A stretch of 64,000 nucleotides of DNA from Mesorhizobium sp. SOD10 (lineage in GTDB: Bacteria > Pseudomonadota > Alphaproteobacteria > Rhizobiales > Rhizobiaceae): the NCBI GenBank assembly GCA_000824805.1, contig CCNA01000003.1, forward strand, positions 108,184 through 172,183. Reading direction: 5' to 3'. Made by a program: the position numbers and the translations under genes. The notes under the pieces are model-generated. The model saw nothing but the letters and a program-made list of their open reading frames with translations. It ran no database searches and was not told where the DNA came from. Positions 49,667-58,002 of this stretch are shown piece after piece (the first letter of the stretch is position 1; every line of letters begins with the position of its first letter).

Positions 49667-51040
49667 TCAGGCAGCCTTGGCAACGACCCGGTTGCGGCCA
49701 CCGCTTTTGGCTTCATAGAGCGCAAGATCGGCGCGTTTCATCAGCGCCGCGACGCTGTCGCTCCCTTTCAGCAGCGAGGACACGCCTACGCTGACCGTGA
49801 CCTCGATCGTCTTGCCGTCATTGCCGACCGCAAACGGCGCCTGCGCGATCTCGGCGCGGATGCGCTCGGCTACCTTCTCGGCGACCGCGCCATCGGTATC
49901 CGGCATCACCACGACGAACTCCTCGCCGCCGAACCGGCAGGCGAGATCGATGCCGCGCACATTCTTGCGCAACCGCCTGGCGAATTCGCGCAGCACATCG
50001 TCGCCGCCGTCATGGCCATGGGTGTCGTTGATCGACTTGAAACGATCGAGATCGGTGATCATCACCGACAGCGGCCGCCGCCGCGCCACGGCGCGATCGA
50101 ACAGCGTCTGCAGATGGCTGTCAAGGTAACGCCGGTTATGCAGCCCGGTCAGCCCGTCTATTACAGCCATCTCGATGGTCTGGGCGACACTGGCGCGCAA
50201 CTGGTCGTTATAGCGTTTGCGCCGCACTTGCGTGCGCAGGCGCGCCGTCAGCTCGTGCTGATCGATCGGCCGGATCAGGTAATCGTTGATGCCGAGCTCC
50301 AGGCCGCGCAGGATGCGGCCCTCTTCGCCCTCGTCGGCGAGCAGCATGATCGGCAGGAAGCGGGTGCGGTCGAGCGAACGCAGCTGCGAACAGAGCCTCA
50401 GCGCATCGAAACCGGAGAAGGCGGTCGAGATCAGCACGCATTCATACGGCGTCTCGGCCGCCTGGAAGAAGCCTGCATTCGGATCGGTCGCGACATCGAG
50501 CTCGGCGCTGTTGCGCAGCATCTTCTGGATGCGTTCGACGGAAGATTTGCGCTCGTCGATGAGGAGCACTCGAGGCTTGGCGTCTTGGGTCGCGAAATCG
50601 CGGCTCAGGAGTTCTTCGATACCAATATTGCGCGTGGTCGATGCACGCAGCCTGAGCTCGTCCGTCAACGATTTCAGCCTGACGAGGCTCTTCACGCGTG
50701 TCATCAGCTGCAGGTCATTGACCGGCTTGGTGAGGAAATCGTCCGCGCCCGCCTCGAGGCCGCGCACCCGGTCCGAAACCTGATCGAGCGCGGTGATCAT
50801 GACGACGGGGATATGCGAGGTGGCCGGATCGCTCTTCAGGCGCTTGCAGACCTCGAACCCGTCCATGTCGGGCATCATCACGTCGAGCAGCACGACGTCC
50901 ACCTTGCCGTTCTCGCAGGTCTCGATCGCATCCGGGCCGTTATTGGCCGTCAGCACCTCGAAATACTCGGCAAGCAGCCGAACCTCCAGCAGCCGCACAT
51001 TGGCGGGGATATCGTCGACGACGAGGATCCGCGCGGTCAT
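49667..51040 (-). CDS. pleD: response-regulator diguanylate cyclase PleD
   Basis: The 457-residue protein has two receiver domains and a GGDEF domain. The first receiver has Asp53 (VVLLDVMMPDMD) and DD at residues 9-10; the second is divergent (around 150-270). The cyclase domain has GGEEF at about 370 and an RGID sequence five residues upstream, matching the RxxD inhibitory site. In Caulobacter and rhizobia PleD makes cyclic di-GMP at the cell pole during the cell cycle. divK lies 33 bases upstream on the same strand, a conserved pairing. Confidence 0.96.
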   Translation of the reverse strand: MTARILVVDDIPANVRLLEVRLLAEYFEVLTANNGPDAIETCENGKVDVVLLDVMMPDMDGFEVCKRLKSDPATSHIPVVMITALDQVSDRVRGLEAGADDFLTKPVNDLQLMTRVKSLVRLKSLTDELRLRASTTRNIGIEELLSRDFATQDAKPRVLLIDERKSSVERIQKMLRNSAELDVATDPNAGFFQAAETPYECVLISTAFSGFDALRLCSQLRSLDRTRFLPIMLLADEGEEGRILRGLELGINDYLIRPIDQHELTARLRTQVRRKRYNDQLRASVAQTIEMAVIDGLTGLHNRRYLDSHLQTLFDRAVARRRPLSVMITDLDRFKSINDTHGHDGGDDVLREFARRLRKNVRGIDLACRFGGEEFVVVMPDTDGAVAEKVAERIRAEIAQAPFAVGNDGKTIEVTVSVGVSSLLKGSDSVAALMKRADLALYEAKSGGRNRVVAKAA

Positions 51041-51073
51041 CTCAACAAACTCCGGTTCTGCTGGTCGCGGGCA

Positions 51074-51445
51074 TCAGGCGTCGCCCAGATAGGATTTGAT
51101 CGTCTCGATGAAGCGCGGTACCGAGATCGGCTTGGAGATATAGGCTTCGCAGCCGCCCTGGCGGATGCGCTCCTCATCGCCCTTCATGGCGAAGGCGGTG
51201 ACGGCGATGACGGGTATCGAATGCAACTCGTCGTCTTCCTTCAGCCATTTCGTCACCTCCAGGCCGGAGACTTCGGGCAGTTGGATGTCCATCAGGATGA
51301 GGTCCGGCCGGTGCTGGCGCGCCAGATCCAGCGCCTCCAGCCCATTGCGTGTGCGAACCGTGTCGTAACCGCTGGCTTCGATGAGGTCCCGAAAGAGCTT
51401 CATGTTGAGCTCGTTGTCCTCGACGATCATCACCTTCTTAGCCAT
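51074..51445 (-). CDS. divK: single-domain response regulator DivK
   Basis: The 123-residue receiver begins [20 protein letters not shown]; the acidic pocket D9-D10 region, phosphorylated Asp53 ([10 protein letters not shown]), Thr ([11 protein letters not shown]) and Lys105-type (ISKPIS) residues are present. DivK relays polarity signals (PleC/DivJ, DivL) to the CtrA pathway that controls the cell cycle. The start at 51445 follows the family; a longer frame is open to 51514 but not part of it. It leads the divK-pleD operon. Confidence 0.95.
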   Translation of the reverse strand: MAKKVMIVEDNELNMKLFRDLIEASGYDTVRTRNGLEALDLARQHRPDLILMDIQLPEVSGLEVTKWLKEDDELHSIPVIAVTAFAMKGDEERIRQGGCEAYISKPISVPRFIETIKSYLGDA

Positions 51446-51681
51446 CAGTTTCCCGTCCCGACCGCCCCCGAAGCCGAAGGCGGTCGCAATGCGTCCCCTT
51501 CGGACCGCACCCAACCCTTTCCACTCTAGCCCAATATGATTGACGAAACGGAAACCGGAGGTTGGAAAGCTGCACGGATTCCACCTTCGGACGTTGTACG
51601 TGGGAGAGCGGAGGCTTGCCGCAAGCGACGCTTGCCGTTACTGCGGAAGGAGACTCAAAAAATTCCACCAGTCCAAAGGTA

Positions 51682-51984
51682 ATGATGGCGAACGCAGCGT
51701 CAATGCGCGAAGAAGCGGAAACCATTGCCGTCAAGGCGCTGGGCTTCATCGCCGCCGACCCGGAACTTCTGCCCCGCTTCCTGGCGATCACCGGCATCGA
51801 GGCGAACTCGATCCGCAGGGCCGCCGCGGAGCCCGGCTTCCTTGCCGGCGTCCTGCAATTCGTGCTTGCCCACGAGCCGACGCTGCTGCGCTTCGCCGAG
51901 GAGACCGGCACACCGCCGGCCGCCATCGGCAAGGCGCTGCGCGCGCTCCCGCTCGGCAACGACGATCACGAGCGTTCGACATGA
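51682..51984 (+). CDS. DUF3572 family protein
   Basis: The 100-residue protein has the DUF3572 pattern: REEAETIAVKALGFIAADPE, LLPRFLAITGIEANSIRRAA and FLAGVLQFVLAHEPTLLRFAE, all helical. It is restricted largely to alphaproteobacteria and of unknown function. Two adjacent ATGs at 51682 and 51685 follow AAAGGT. The stop overlaps the ATG of the HAD gene (ATGA). It diverges from divK. Confidence 0.88.
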   Translation: MMANAASMREEAETIAVKALGFIAADPELLPRFLAITGIEANSIRRAAAEPGFLAGVLQFVLAHEPTLLRFAEETGTPPAAIGKALRALPLGNDDHERST

Positions 51985-52634
51985 GCGACGATCCCGAGAC
52001 GGCGCGGCAGATCGAAGAGCTTGCCGCCGACGACCGGCCGCTGCTGGTGCTGGACGTCGACGACGTCGTCCTCGAATTCGTCCGGCCCTTCCCGCATTTC
52101 CTGAAAACGCGCGGCTTCGGCCTGACGCTGGCTTCCTTCCGCCTTACCGGCAACATCGCCGAAACCGCGACCGGACGGCTGATCGAACAGCCGGAAGTGA
52201 CAGCGCTGCTCGGCGATTTCTTCGACGCCCAGGCGGATTGGCAAAGCATCACCGAGGGCGCTGCGGACGCGCTGGCAATGCTTGGACAAGGCGCCGAGAT
52301 CGTCATGCTGACCGCCATGCCGCACAAGCATCGTGCCGTGCGCCGCGCGCATCTCGATGCGCTGGGGCTCAACTACCCGCTGCTGACGACGGAGATGGCC
52401 AAGGGGCCGGCCATTGCCAAACTGCGCGGCCTGAAAGCTCGGCCGGTCGCCTTCGTCGACGACCAGCCCTCCAACCTGGTCTCGGCGCGCAACTCCGTGG
52501 CGGACGCACACCTTTTCCATTTGATGGCCGACAACTCGCTGCGCGCCTTCCTGCCGCCTACGCCGGAAGACATCATCTCGGTCGAGGACTGGCGCGAGGC
52601 GGCGCCCAAGATCGCGGCCGCGCTCGGGCTGTAG
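51981..52634 (+). CDS. HAD-superfamily hydrolase-like protein
   Basis: The 217-residue protein has the first HAD motif as VLDVDDVV (Asp25 and Asp27), a Thr/Ser motif (IVMLTAMPHKHRA), a Lys region (TTEMAKGPAIAK) and a final VAFVDDQPSN Asp pair. All four HAD motifs are there, so a phosphatase activity on a small molecule is likely; the substrate is unknown. ATGA overlap with DUF3572 indicates co-translation. Confidence 0.85.
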   Translation: MSDDPETARQIEELAADDRPLLVLDVDDVVLEFVRPFPHFLKTRGFGLTLASFRLTGNIAETATGRLIEQPEVTALLGDFFDAQADWQSITEGAADALAMLGQGAEIVMLTAMPHKHRAVRRAHLDALGLNYPLLTTEMAKGPAIAKLRGLKARPVAFVDDQPSNLVSARNSVADAHLFHLMADNSLRAFLPPTPEDIISVEDWREAAPKIAAALGL

Positions 52635-52643
52635 CTCAAACGC

Positions 52644-54218
52644 TCAGGGTTGCAGCTTCGCCCCTGCCCCGCCATTGTTGCCGTCCGAACCATCGCCTCC
52701 GGTCGAATTGTCGGTTCCATTCGCGCCGTCATCACCCGAATTGCCATCCTGGCCTGAATTGTCGTCCTGGACTTCATCCGGCCCCTTCAGCATGGCGCCG
52801 TTGACCGCGACGGACCCATCGGCCTTGGTGTTGATCACCCATTCCAGCCGACCGTCCGCCAGTGTTTTGCCAAATCCTTTGACCGCCAACGCAAACGGGA
52901 AAGCCTGCGCCATTTGCTGATCGCTCTTGGCTCCTTCCTTCAGGGCATCGACGATCTTGTCATAGCCTGCGACATCGACAGTCAAGGTCGCATCCGGTTT
53001 CTCGCCGGGAAACGTCATCTCGCCTTCCATCGCGAGCTCAATATTGCCGTTCTTCACCGTGCTGTGCCCGATCACGACCTTCGGATTCTTGGCTTTGAAA
53101 TCGGCGACCAGAGCCTTGCCGAATTCATCCGAGAGCGGTGGATTCTTATTGAGATCAAAGGCTTCGATCGCTTTTTTCGCCATCGTATCGAGGTCGATAT
53201 TGGCGCCGCCAAAGTTCAGGTCGATGTCGGTGGGCAGCAGCGGAACGGTCCAGTCGGGCAGGGTTTGCCGTGGGATCGTCAGACCGCTAGCCTTGATCGT
53301 GTAATCCACCTTGCCGTTCTGGGAGACGCCGTCCATGCCGAATGCGGTGCTGAATTGCGCGGCCCCGAACTTGCCGACCGGGCTGTCCACCTCGAAATCC
53401 TTGAAGCCGTAATTGCCGTCGAGCCTTTCCCAGATGGGCAGCGCAGCCAGCATCAGCGATTTGAGCTCGGCCTGGTTCGCCTTGAGCTTGGCTTCGTCTT
53501 CATTCGCCACGGCAAAGGCGAGCAGGTCCAGCAGCGGTTTGGTGCGTACGCCTTTGCCGTTCGCGTCGACGGAAAGCTCCGGCGTTTTCAAAGTGAGCGG
53601 AAAATTCATCCCGTTGTCGGGATCGTTTACCTTGATCATCTCGACGAAATTCGAGACTTTTTGCTTGGCCGAGAAGTCGACACCGCCATTGGCGGATTTG
53701 GTCGCGGTAACGGTGGCGGTGCCGGCGCCGGTCGAGACATCGGCCTGCTGCTTGGCTTCCCGCGACGTCATGGTCATCCCGGCCAGTGAGCTCGTCGCGT
53801 TTGTGAAGGCCGCAAGGGCCGGATCGTAGACGCTGGTCAATTTGCCGTCCTTGATCGTGAGCTCCATGCTCTGACGGCCTTCCGGCCCATCGAATTCGAA
53901 GGATGCGCCCTGCGAGAAATTCGACGAGACATCCCATGAACCGTCGCTGCGCGGCTTCACCATCAATGCGTATGGCGCCATGTCGAATTTCAGGAGCTTC
54001 TGCTCCGGCAGCGCATTGACGAGCGCCTTGATGTCGAGTGCGATCTTGTAGGCGTCGCCCTCGACCGAAACCTTGAGCACACCCTTGTCGAAGGCCTGCT
54101 TGCCGAAATAGCGCGCCAGATTGTCGGACAGCTCCTTGGCGCCTTGATTGTCGACGGTCTGGGCAAAGGCGGGCGCGCAGAGCACCAGGGCAAAGGCAAG
54201 TGGCAAAATACGCTTCAC
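52644..54218 (-). CDS. exported protein of unknown function with an Asn/Gly/Asp tail
   Basis: The 524-residue protein has a signal peptide (MKRILPLAFALVLCAPAFAQ, cut after about residue 19). The body is mostly beta-strand-rich with repeated patterns such as GKLTSVYDPALAAFTN and LSVDANGKGVRTKP, and the C-terminal 50 residues are low-complexity (DDNSGQDGNSGDDGANGTDN) and probably disordered. It resembles large periplasmic DUF2125-like proteins of rhizobia, but I am not sure of the family. Start ATG 54218 gives the signal peptide. Confidence 0.65.
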   Translation of the reverse strand: MKRILPLAFALVLCAPAFAQTVDNQGAKELSDNLARYFGKQAFDKGVLKVSVEGDAYKIALDIKALVNALPEQKLLKFDMAPYALMVKPRSDGSWDVSSNFSQGASFEFDGPEGRQSMELTIKDGKLTSVYDPALAAFTNATSSLAGMTMTSREAKQQADVSTGAGTATVTATKSANGGVDFSAKQKVSNFVEMIKVNDPDNGMNFPLTLKTPELSVDANGKGVRTKPLLDLLAFAVANEDEAKLKANQAELKSLMLAALPIWERLDGNYGFKDFEVDSPVGKFGAAQFSTAFGMDGVSQNGKVDYTIKASGLTIPRQTLPDWTVPLLPTDIDLNFGGANIDLDTMAKKAIEAFDLNKNPPLSDEFGKALVADFKAKNPKVVIGHSTVKNGNIELAMEGEMTFPGEKPDATLTVDVAGYDKIVDALKEGAKSDQQMAQAFPFALAVKGFGKTLADGRLEWVINTKADGSVAVNGAMLKGPDEVQDDNSGQDGNSGDDGANGTDNSTGGDGSDGNNGGAGAKLQP

Positions 54219-54310
54219 GTTGGTTCTCCGTGGTCCCGGAAGAATGATTTGCGCTTCTGGTAGGCAAGAAGCGTTACAGCCGCAAGACTGTAGGCCAAAA
54301 GCGCATCCGG

Positions 54311-54886
54311 CTAAAGCACCAGCCGCATCAACGGTCGGCCTGGCTTACGCTCCATCAGCCTCTCGAAGCCGGCCTTTTCGAACACCCGCGACGAGCCGAC
54401 GAAAAGCCCGATCGAACGCGAATCGCGCGACAGGTCGATCGGGCAGGCTTCGAGCAGCCTCGCGCCGTTCTCTCGGGCGAAGGCGATGCCGCCCTCGACC
54501 AGGCGATGCGTAATGCCGCGTCCCCTCGCCTTGACGCGGATGAAGAAGCAGGAGATCGCCCAGACATTCGGGTCGTCGGCATCGGCAGGATCGACCGGGG
54601 CCGAGCCCCTGCCCTGATTGTTCCACTCGGGCACGTCGGCGCGCGGGCCGACCTGCATCCAGCCGACAGCCTTGCCGTCCTCAAAGGCGAGAAGTCCCGG
54701 CGGCGGACCAGCCTCGATTCGCGCCTTGATGAGATCCTTGTTGCGCTCCTTGTCGCTGGCGCGGCGCTCCGCCGGCGTCAGCCGGAAATGCGTGCACCAG
54801 CAGCCGTAGCAGGCGCCCTGCTTGCCGAACAGGTCCTCGAAATCGGGCCAGCGCTCAGGGGTCAGCGGTACTATGGACGTGCTCAT
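54311..54886 (-). CDS. GNAT family N-acetyltransferase
   Basis: The 191-residue protein has [20 protein letters not shown] near the start (a Cys-rich segment found in a GNAT subgroup) and an acetyl-CoA site around [20 protein letters not shown] (R-G-R-G-I, about residues 118-137), then [15 protein letters not shown]. The acceptor is unknown. ATG 54886 is chosen over one six codons upstream. It is divergent from dinB with 77 bases between. Confidence 0.85.
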   Translation of the reverse strand: MSTSIVPLTPERWPDFEDLFGKQGACYGCWCTHFRLTPAERRASDKERNKDLIKARIEAGPPPGLLAFEDGKAVGWMQVGPRADVPEWNNQGRGSAPVDPADADDPNVWAISCFFIRVKARGRGITHRLVEGGIAFARENGARLLEACPIDLSRDSRSIGLFVGSSRVFEKAGFERLMERKPGRPLMRLVL

Positions 54887-54942
54887 GCGTTCTCCCCAGG
54901 CCAAGCTTGTTGCCGGCCCTGCGCTGTCGTACCATTGCGTCT

Positions 54943-54957
54943 GTTCTCTTTATGTTC
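54943..54957. promoter_or_regulatory. LexA (SOS) box of dinB
   Basis: GTTC-TCTTTAT-GTTC at 54943-54957 is an exact alphaproteobacterial LexA box (GTTC-N7-GTTC). It ends six bases before the chosen dinB start, so LexA would block transcription. In-frame codons upstream of 54964 would put the start inside the box, which argues for a downstream start. Confidence 0.88.
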
Positions 54958-54963
54958 GCAGCG

Positions 54964-56280
54964 ATGGCGGCTCCTGTCAACAATCCCGAACACGGTTTTT
55001 GCCGTGACTGCCTGGCGCTCCAGCGCTCGGAGACGCGCCGCTGCGACCGCTGCGGCAGCCCGCGCCTTGTCCGCCACGCCGAACTCTACCGGCTCAAGAT
55101 CGCCCATATTGATTGCGACGCCTTCTACGCGGCGATCGAAAAGCGCGACAACCCGGCGCTGAAGGACAGGCCGGTCATTGTCGGCGGCGGCCGGCGCGGC
55201 GTCGTCTCCACCGCCTGCTACATCGCCCGCATCCAGGGCGTTCGCTCGGCCATGCCGATGTTCAAGGCGCTGGAACTCTGCCCGGAGGCGGTGGTGATCC
55301 CGCCCGACATGGAAAAATATGTCGGCGTCGGGCGCCAGGTCCGCGCCTTGATGCAGGCGCTGACGCCGCAGGTCGAACCGCTGTCGATCGACGAGGCGTT
55401 TCTCGACCTCGCCGGCACCGAGCGGCTGCACGGCATGCCGCCGGCGCTGGTGCTGGCGCGCTTCGCGCAGACGGTGGAAAGGGAACTCGGCATCACCGTT
55501 TCGGCCGGCCTCTCCTACTGCAAGTTCCTGGCCAAGATCGCCTCGGATTTCCGCAAGCCGCGCGGCTTTTCGGTGATCGGAGAAGCCGAGGCGCCAAGCT
55601 TCCTCGCCGCGCAGCCGGTGACGATGATCTGGGGCGTGGGCAAGGCGCTGGCCGCAACGCTGGAACGGGACGGCATCCGCATGATCGCGCAAGTGCAGCG
55701 CATGGAGCGGGGCGACCTTATGCGCCGCTATGGCGTGATGGGCGACCGGCTCTACCGCCTGTCGCGCGGCGAGGACGATCGCCCGGTCGATCCCGACGGC
55801 GATGCCAAGAGCGTGTCGGCCGAGACTACCTTCGACACCGACATCGCCGCCCTGGCGGATCTGGTGCCGGTGCTGCGCGGCCTGTCGGAAAAGGTCTCGG
55901 CGCGGCTGAAGAAATCCGGCATCGCCGGGCGCACCGTGGTGCTCAAGCTCAAGACGCAGGACTTCAAGATCCGCACCCGCAACCGCCAGCTCGGCGACCC
56001 GACCCGGCTGGCCGACCGCATCTTCCAGACCGGGCTCGACCTTTTACGCCGCGAGGCAGACGGCACCAAATTCCGCCTGCTCGGCATCGGCGTCAGCGAC
56101 CTCTCCGATGACGAAAAGGCCGATCCGCCGGATCTGGTCGACCTCCAATCGCGCAAGCGCGCGCTGGCGGAAGGCGCGATGGACACGTTGCGCGACAAGT
56201 TCGGCAGGAAGGCCGTCGAGACCGGCTACACGTTCGGCAAGGGCCGCGCCGCCAATCCGCCAGAGCCGCTTGAAGAGTAA
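54964..56280 (+). CDS. dinB: DNA polymerase IV with N-terminal zinc-finger-like extension
   Basis: The 438-residue Y-family polymerase performs error-prone translesion synthesis. The palm has [12 protein letters not shown] and [10 protein letters not shown] with catalytic acidic residues; the finger/thumb motif [15 protein letters not shown] and little-finger region ([20 protein letters not shown]) are intact. Before the palm is an extension with C13-x2-C16 and C27-x2-C30 ([10 protein letters not shown] and [10 protein letters not shown]), a probable zinc site seen in some rhizobial DinB. ATG 54964 is chosen because the LexA box covers earlier starts. It is SOS-induced on this evidence. Confidence 0.93.
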   Translation: MAAPVNNPEHGFCRDCLALQRSETRRCDRCGSPRLVRHAELYRLKIAHIDCDAFYAAIEKRDNPALKDRPVIVGGGRRGVVSTACYIARIQGVRSAMPMFKALELCPEAVVIPPDMEKYVGVGRQVRALMQALTPQVEPLSIDEAFLDLAGTERLHGMPPALVLARFAQTVERELGITVSAGLSYCKFLAKIASDFRKPRGFSVIGEAEAPSFLAAQPVTMIWGVGKALAATLERDGIRMIAQVQRMERGDLMRRYGVMGDRLYRLSRGEDDRPVDPDGDAKSVSAETTFDTDIAALADLVPVLRGLSEKVSARLKKSGIAGRTVVLKLKTQDFKIRTRNRQLGDPTRLADRIFQTGLDLLRREADGTKFRLLGIGVSDLSDDEKADPPDLVDLQSRKRALAEGAMDTLRDKFGRKAVETGYTFGKGRAANPPEPLEE

Positions 56281-56283
56281 GCG

Positions 56284-56787
56284 TCAGCTGCGCTTCAGGT
56301 CGATCCGGCTCGTCACCACCATCTTGCCGGTCGCCGGATCCATGTCGGTCACCGTCATGCGCATATTGTCAGGCCCGACCTTCTCGACCGTCAGCTCCGC
56401 GTCGCGGTCGCCATTGACGATTTTCGCCCAGTGGATGTCGAGGTTTATCGCGTCGCCCTTGCGGCTTCCGCTGAGCCCGGCGGGTCCGCTGCGCGATCCG
56501 ATATAGGTGCCGGTGTAGCTCCCACCGCTGACCTTCAGGTCGGCGCGTATTTCGCGCGACATGATCAGCAAGGCGCGGCAGGTGCCGTCAAGAGACAGGG
56601 AGTTCGCTGTCGCGTCCGAAGTGAAGGTGCAGTTGATGTTCATCACCGGGGTATTCGTCCTGATCCTGACCGTTCCCTTGCCGGAAAACTTTCCTTGCAG
56701 CGAGCGCAGAAAAGCCGCCTCGTCGGCTTGCGCGCCCGTCGAGCAAAAAAGGCAAGCGGCGGCCAGCAACGCAGCAATCGATTTCAT
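56284..56787 (-). CDS. small exported protein, 167 aa
   Basis: The product starts MKSIAALLAAACLFCSTGAQADE, a signal peptide with cleavage after about residue 22 (GAQA-DE). The body has a beta-rich pattern (FSGKGTVRIRTNTPVMNINC, ...SGGSYTGTYIGSRSGPAGL) reminiscent of lipocalin-like or avidin-like barrels, but no family is recognised. Stop 3 bases from the convergent dinB stop. Two adjacent ATGs; the second is used. Confidence 0.75.
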   Translation of the reverse strand: MKSIAALLAAACLFCSTGAQADEAAFLRSLQGKFSGKGTVRIRTNTPVMNINCTFTSDATANSLSLDGTCRALLIMSREIRADLKVSGGSYTGTYIGSRSGPAGLSGSRKGDAINLDIHWAKIVNGDRDAELTVEKVGPDNMRMTVTDMDPATGKMVVTSRIDLKRS

Positions 56788-57012
56788 CAAAGGCGTTCCC
56801 CTCTCGCGATCGCTGGAACAATTTCAGGAAAAAATGACACGGTTTTGGCGGGCACCTTCCAAAGGAAGGCGGAAGTGCGGACTAACGGGCGCGGCAGACG
56901 CAAGCTTCCGCCCTCGCCATGACGGTTTTTTGGCATCCCTTTTGGCTGGCCCAGTGGAATGACGCCACTAACGGTTGCGGCCCAGGTCCAGGCTTGCGAC
57001 ATAGGCGCCCAA

Positions 57013-57900
57013 ATGGCGCCCGCTCCCTCGATCCCAAAAGCCGCATTCTGGATGGCTCTGTCAATCGCCTCGATGCTGGCGATGTCGGTTGCCGGGCGCG
57101 AGACGACGGCCGAGCTCAACGTCTTCCAGGTGCTGGAACTGCGCTCGGTGATCGGCTTCTTCATCCTTTTGCCGCTGGTGATGATGAATGGCGGTTTTTC
57201 CGCAATGCGCACCAGGCGCCCTTTCGCCCATATCGCCCGCAATGTCATCCACTACACCGGCCAGGCGGCATGGCTCTATGCGCTGACGCTCATTCCGCTC
57301 GCGGTGCTGATCTCGATTGAGTTCACGACGCCGATCTGGACGGCGATTCTCGCGGTCAGCTTTCTGGGGGAAAGACTGTCCCGGTCAAAACTGACGGCGA
57401 TTGTGCTTGGCCTGATTGGCGTGGTCATCATCGTGCGCCCCAGCGCCGGCTCGATGGATCCCGGACACCTCGTCGTCCTAGGCGCCGCGGTCTGTTTCGG
57501 GATCTCGATGGTGCTGGTGAAGTCGATGACCAGGACTGAAAGCGTGGTGCGCATCATCTTCTGGATGCTGATCATTCAGTCTGTGGTTGGCTTGATCCCG
57601 GCTCTCCATAGCTGGCGCAACCCTTCGCCAGGACTCTGGCCATGGATCTTCGTCATCGCCTTCACCGGCATGTCGTCGCATTTTTGCCTGGCCCGCGCGC
57701 TGGTCCACGCCGATGCCACGATCATCTCGCCGATGGATTTCCTGCGCGTGCCGCTGACGGCGCTGGTCGGCTGGCTGCTTTATCACGAGCAGATCGATGT
57801 CTTCACCGCCGGCGGCGCTGCCCTGATCCTCGCCGGCAATTTGCTCAATTTGCAGAAGAAGACGCCGCGGGTAGCCGAAGCGGAAGCGGCAACCCCTTAG
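57013..57900 (+). CDS. EamA/DMT-type transporter
   Basis: The 295-residue protein has ten hydrophobic spans in two EamA repeats, for example LIPLAVLISIEFTTPIWTAI and, in the second half, SHFCLARALVHADATIISPM followed by LRVPLTALVGWLLYHEQ. DMT exporters of this group move metabolites or drugs; substrate unknown. ATG 57013 (MAPAPSIPKAAF) is chosen; a GTG at 56959 is also in frame. It is followed directly by a composite repeat. Confidence 0.88.
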   Translation: MAPAPSIPKAAFWMALSIASMLAMSVAGRETTAELNVFQVLELRSVIGFFILLPLVMMNGGFSAMRTRRPFAHIARNVIHYTGQAAWLYALTLIPLAVLISIEFTTPIWTAILAVSFLGERLSRSKLTAIVLGLIGVVIIVRPSAGSMDPGHLVVLGAAVCFGISMVLVKSMTRTESVVRIIFWMLIIQSVVGLIPALHSWRNPSPGLWPWIFVIAFTGMSSHFCLARALVHADATIISPMDFLRVPLTALVGWLLYHEQIDVFTAGGAALILAGNLLNLQKKTPRVAEAEAATP

Positions 57901-58002
57901 AGCGTCTCACCGTTTCACGGAAACGGCGAACCGCTCTATCTCTTTGTTTTAACGCAATTCCGGACGGAAAACCGCTCACACTTTTCCTGGAATTGCTCTG
58001 GG
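57901..58002. repeat. composite dispersed repeat: module 2 plus module 1
   Basis: Module 2 (GCGTCTCACCGTTTCACGGA with AACGGCGAACCGC, 57902-57935) is joined by a TCTTTGTTTTAAC linker to module 1 (GCAATTCC 57953-57960, inverted GGAATTGC 57989-57996). Order and orientation are the reverse of the copy at 7439-7551. It fills the gap between the convergent DMT and dnaE genes. Confidence 0.75.
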
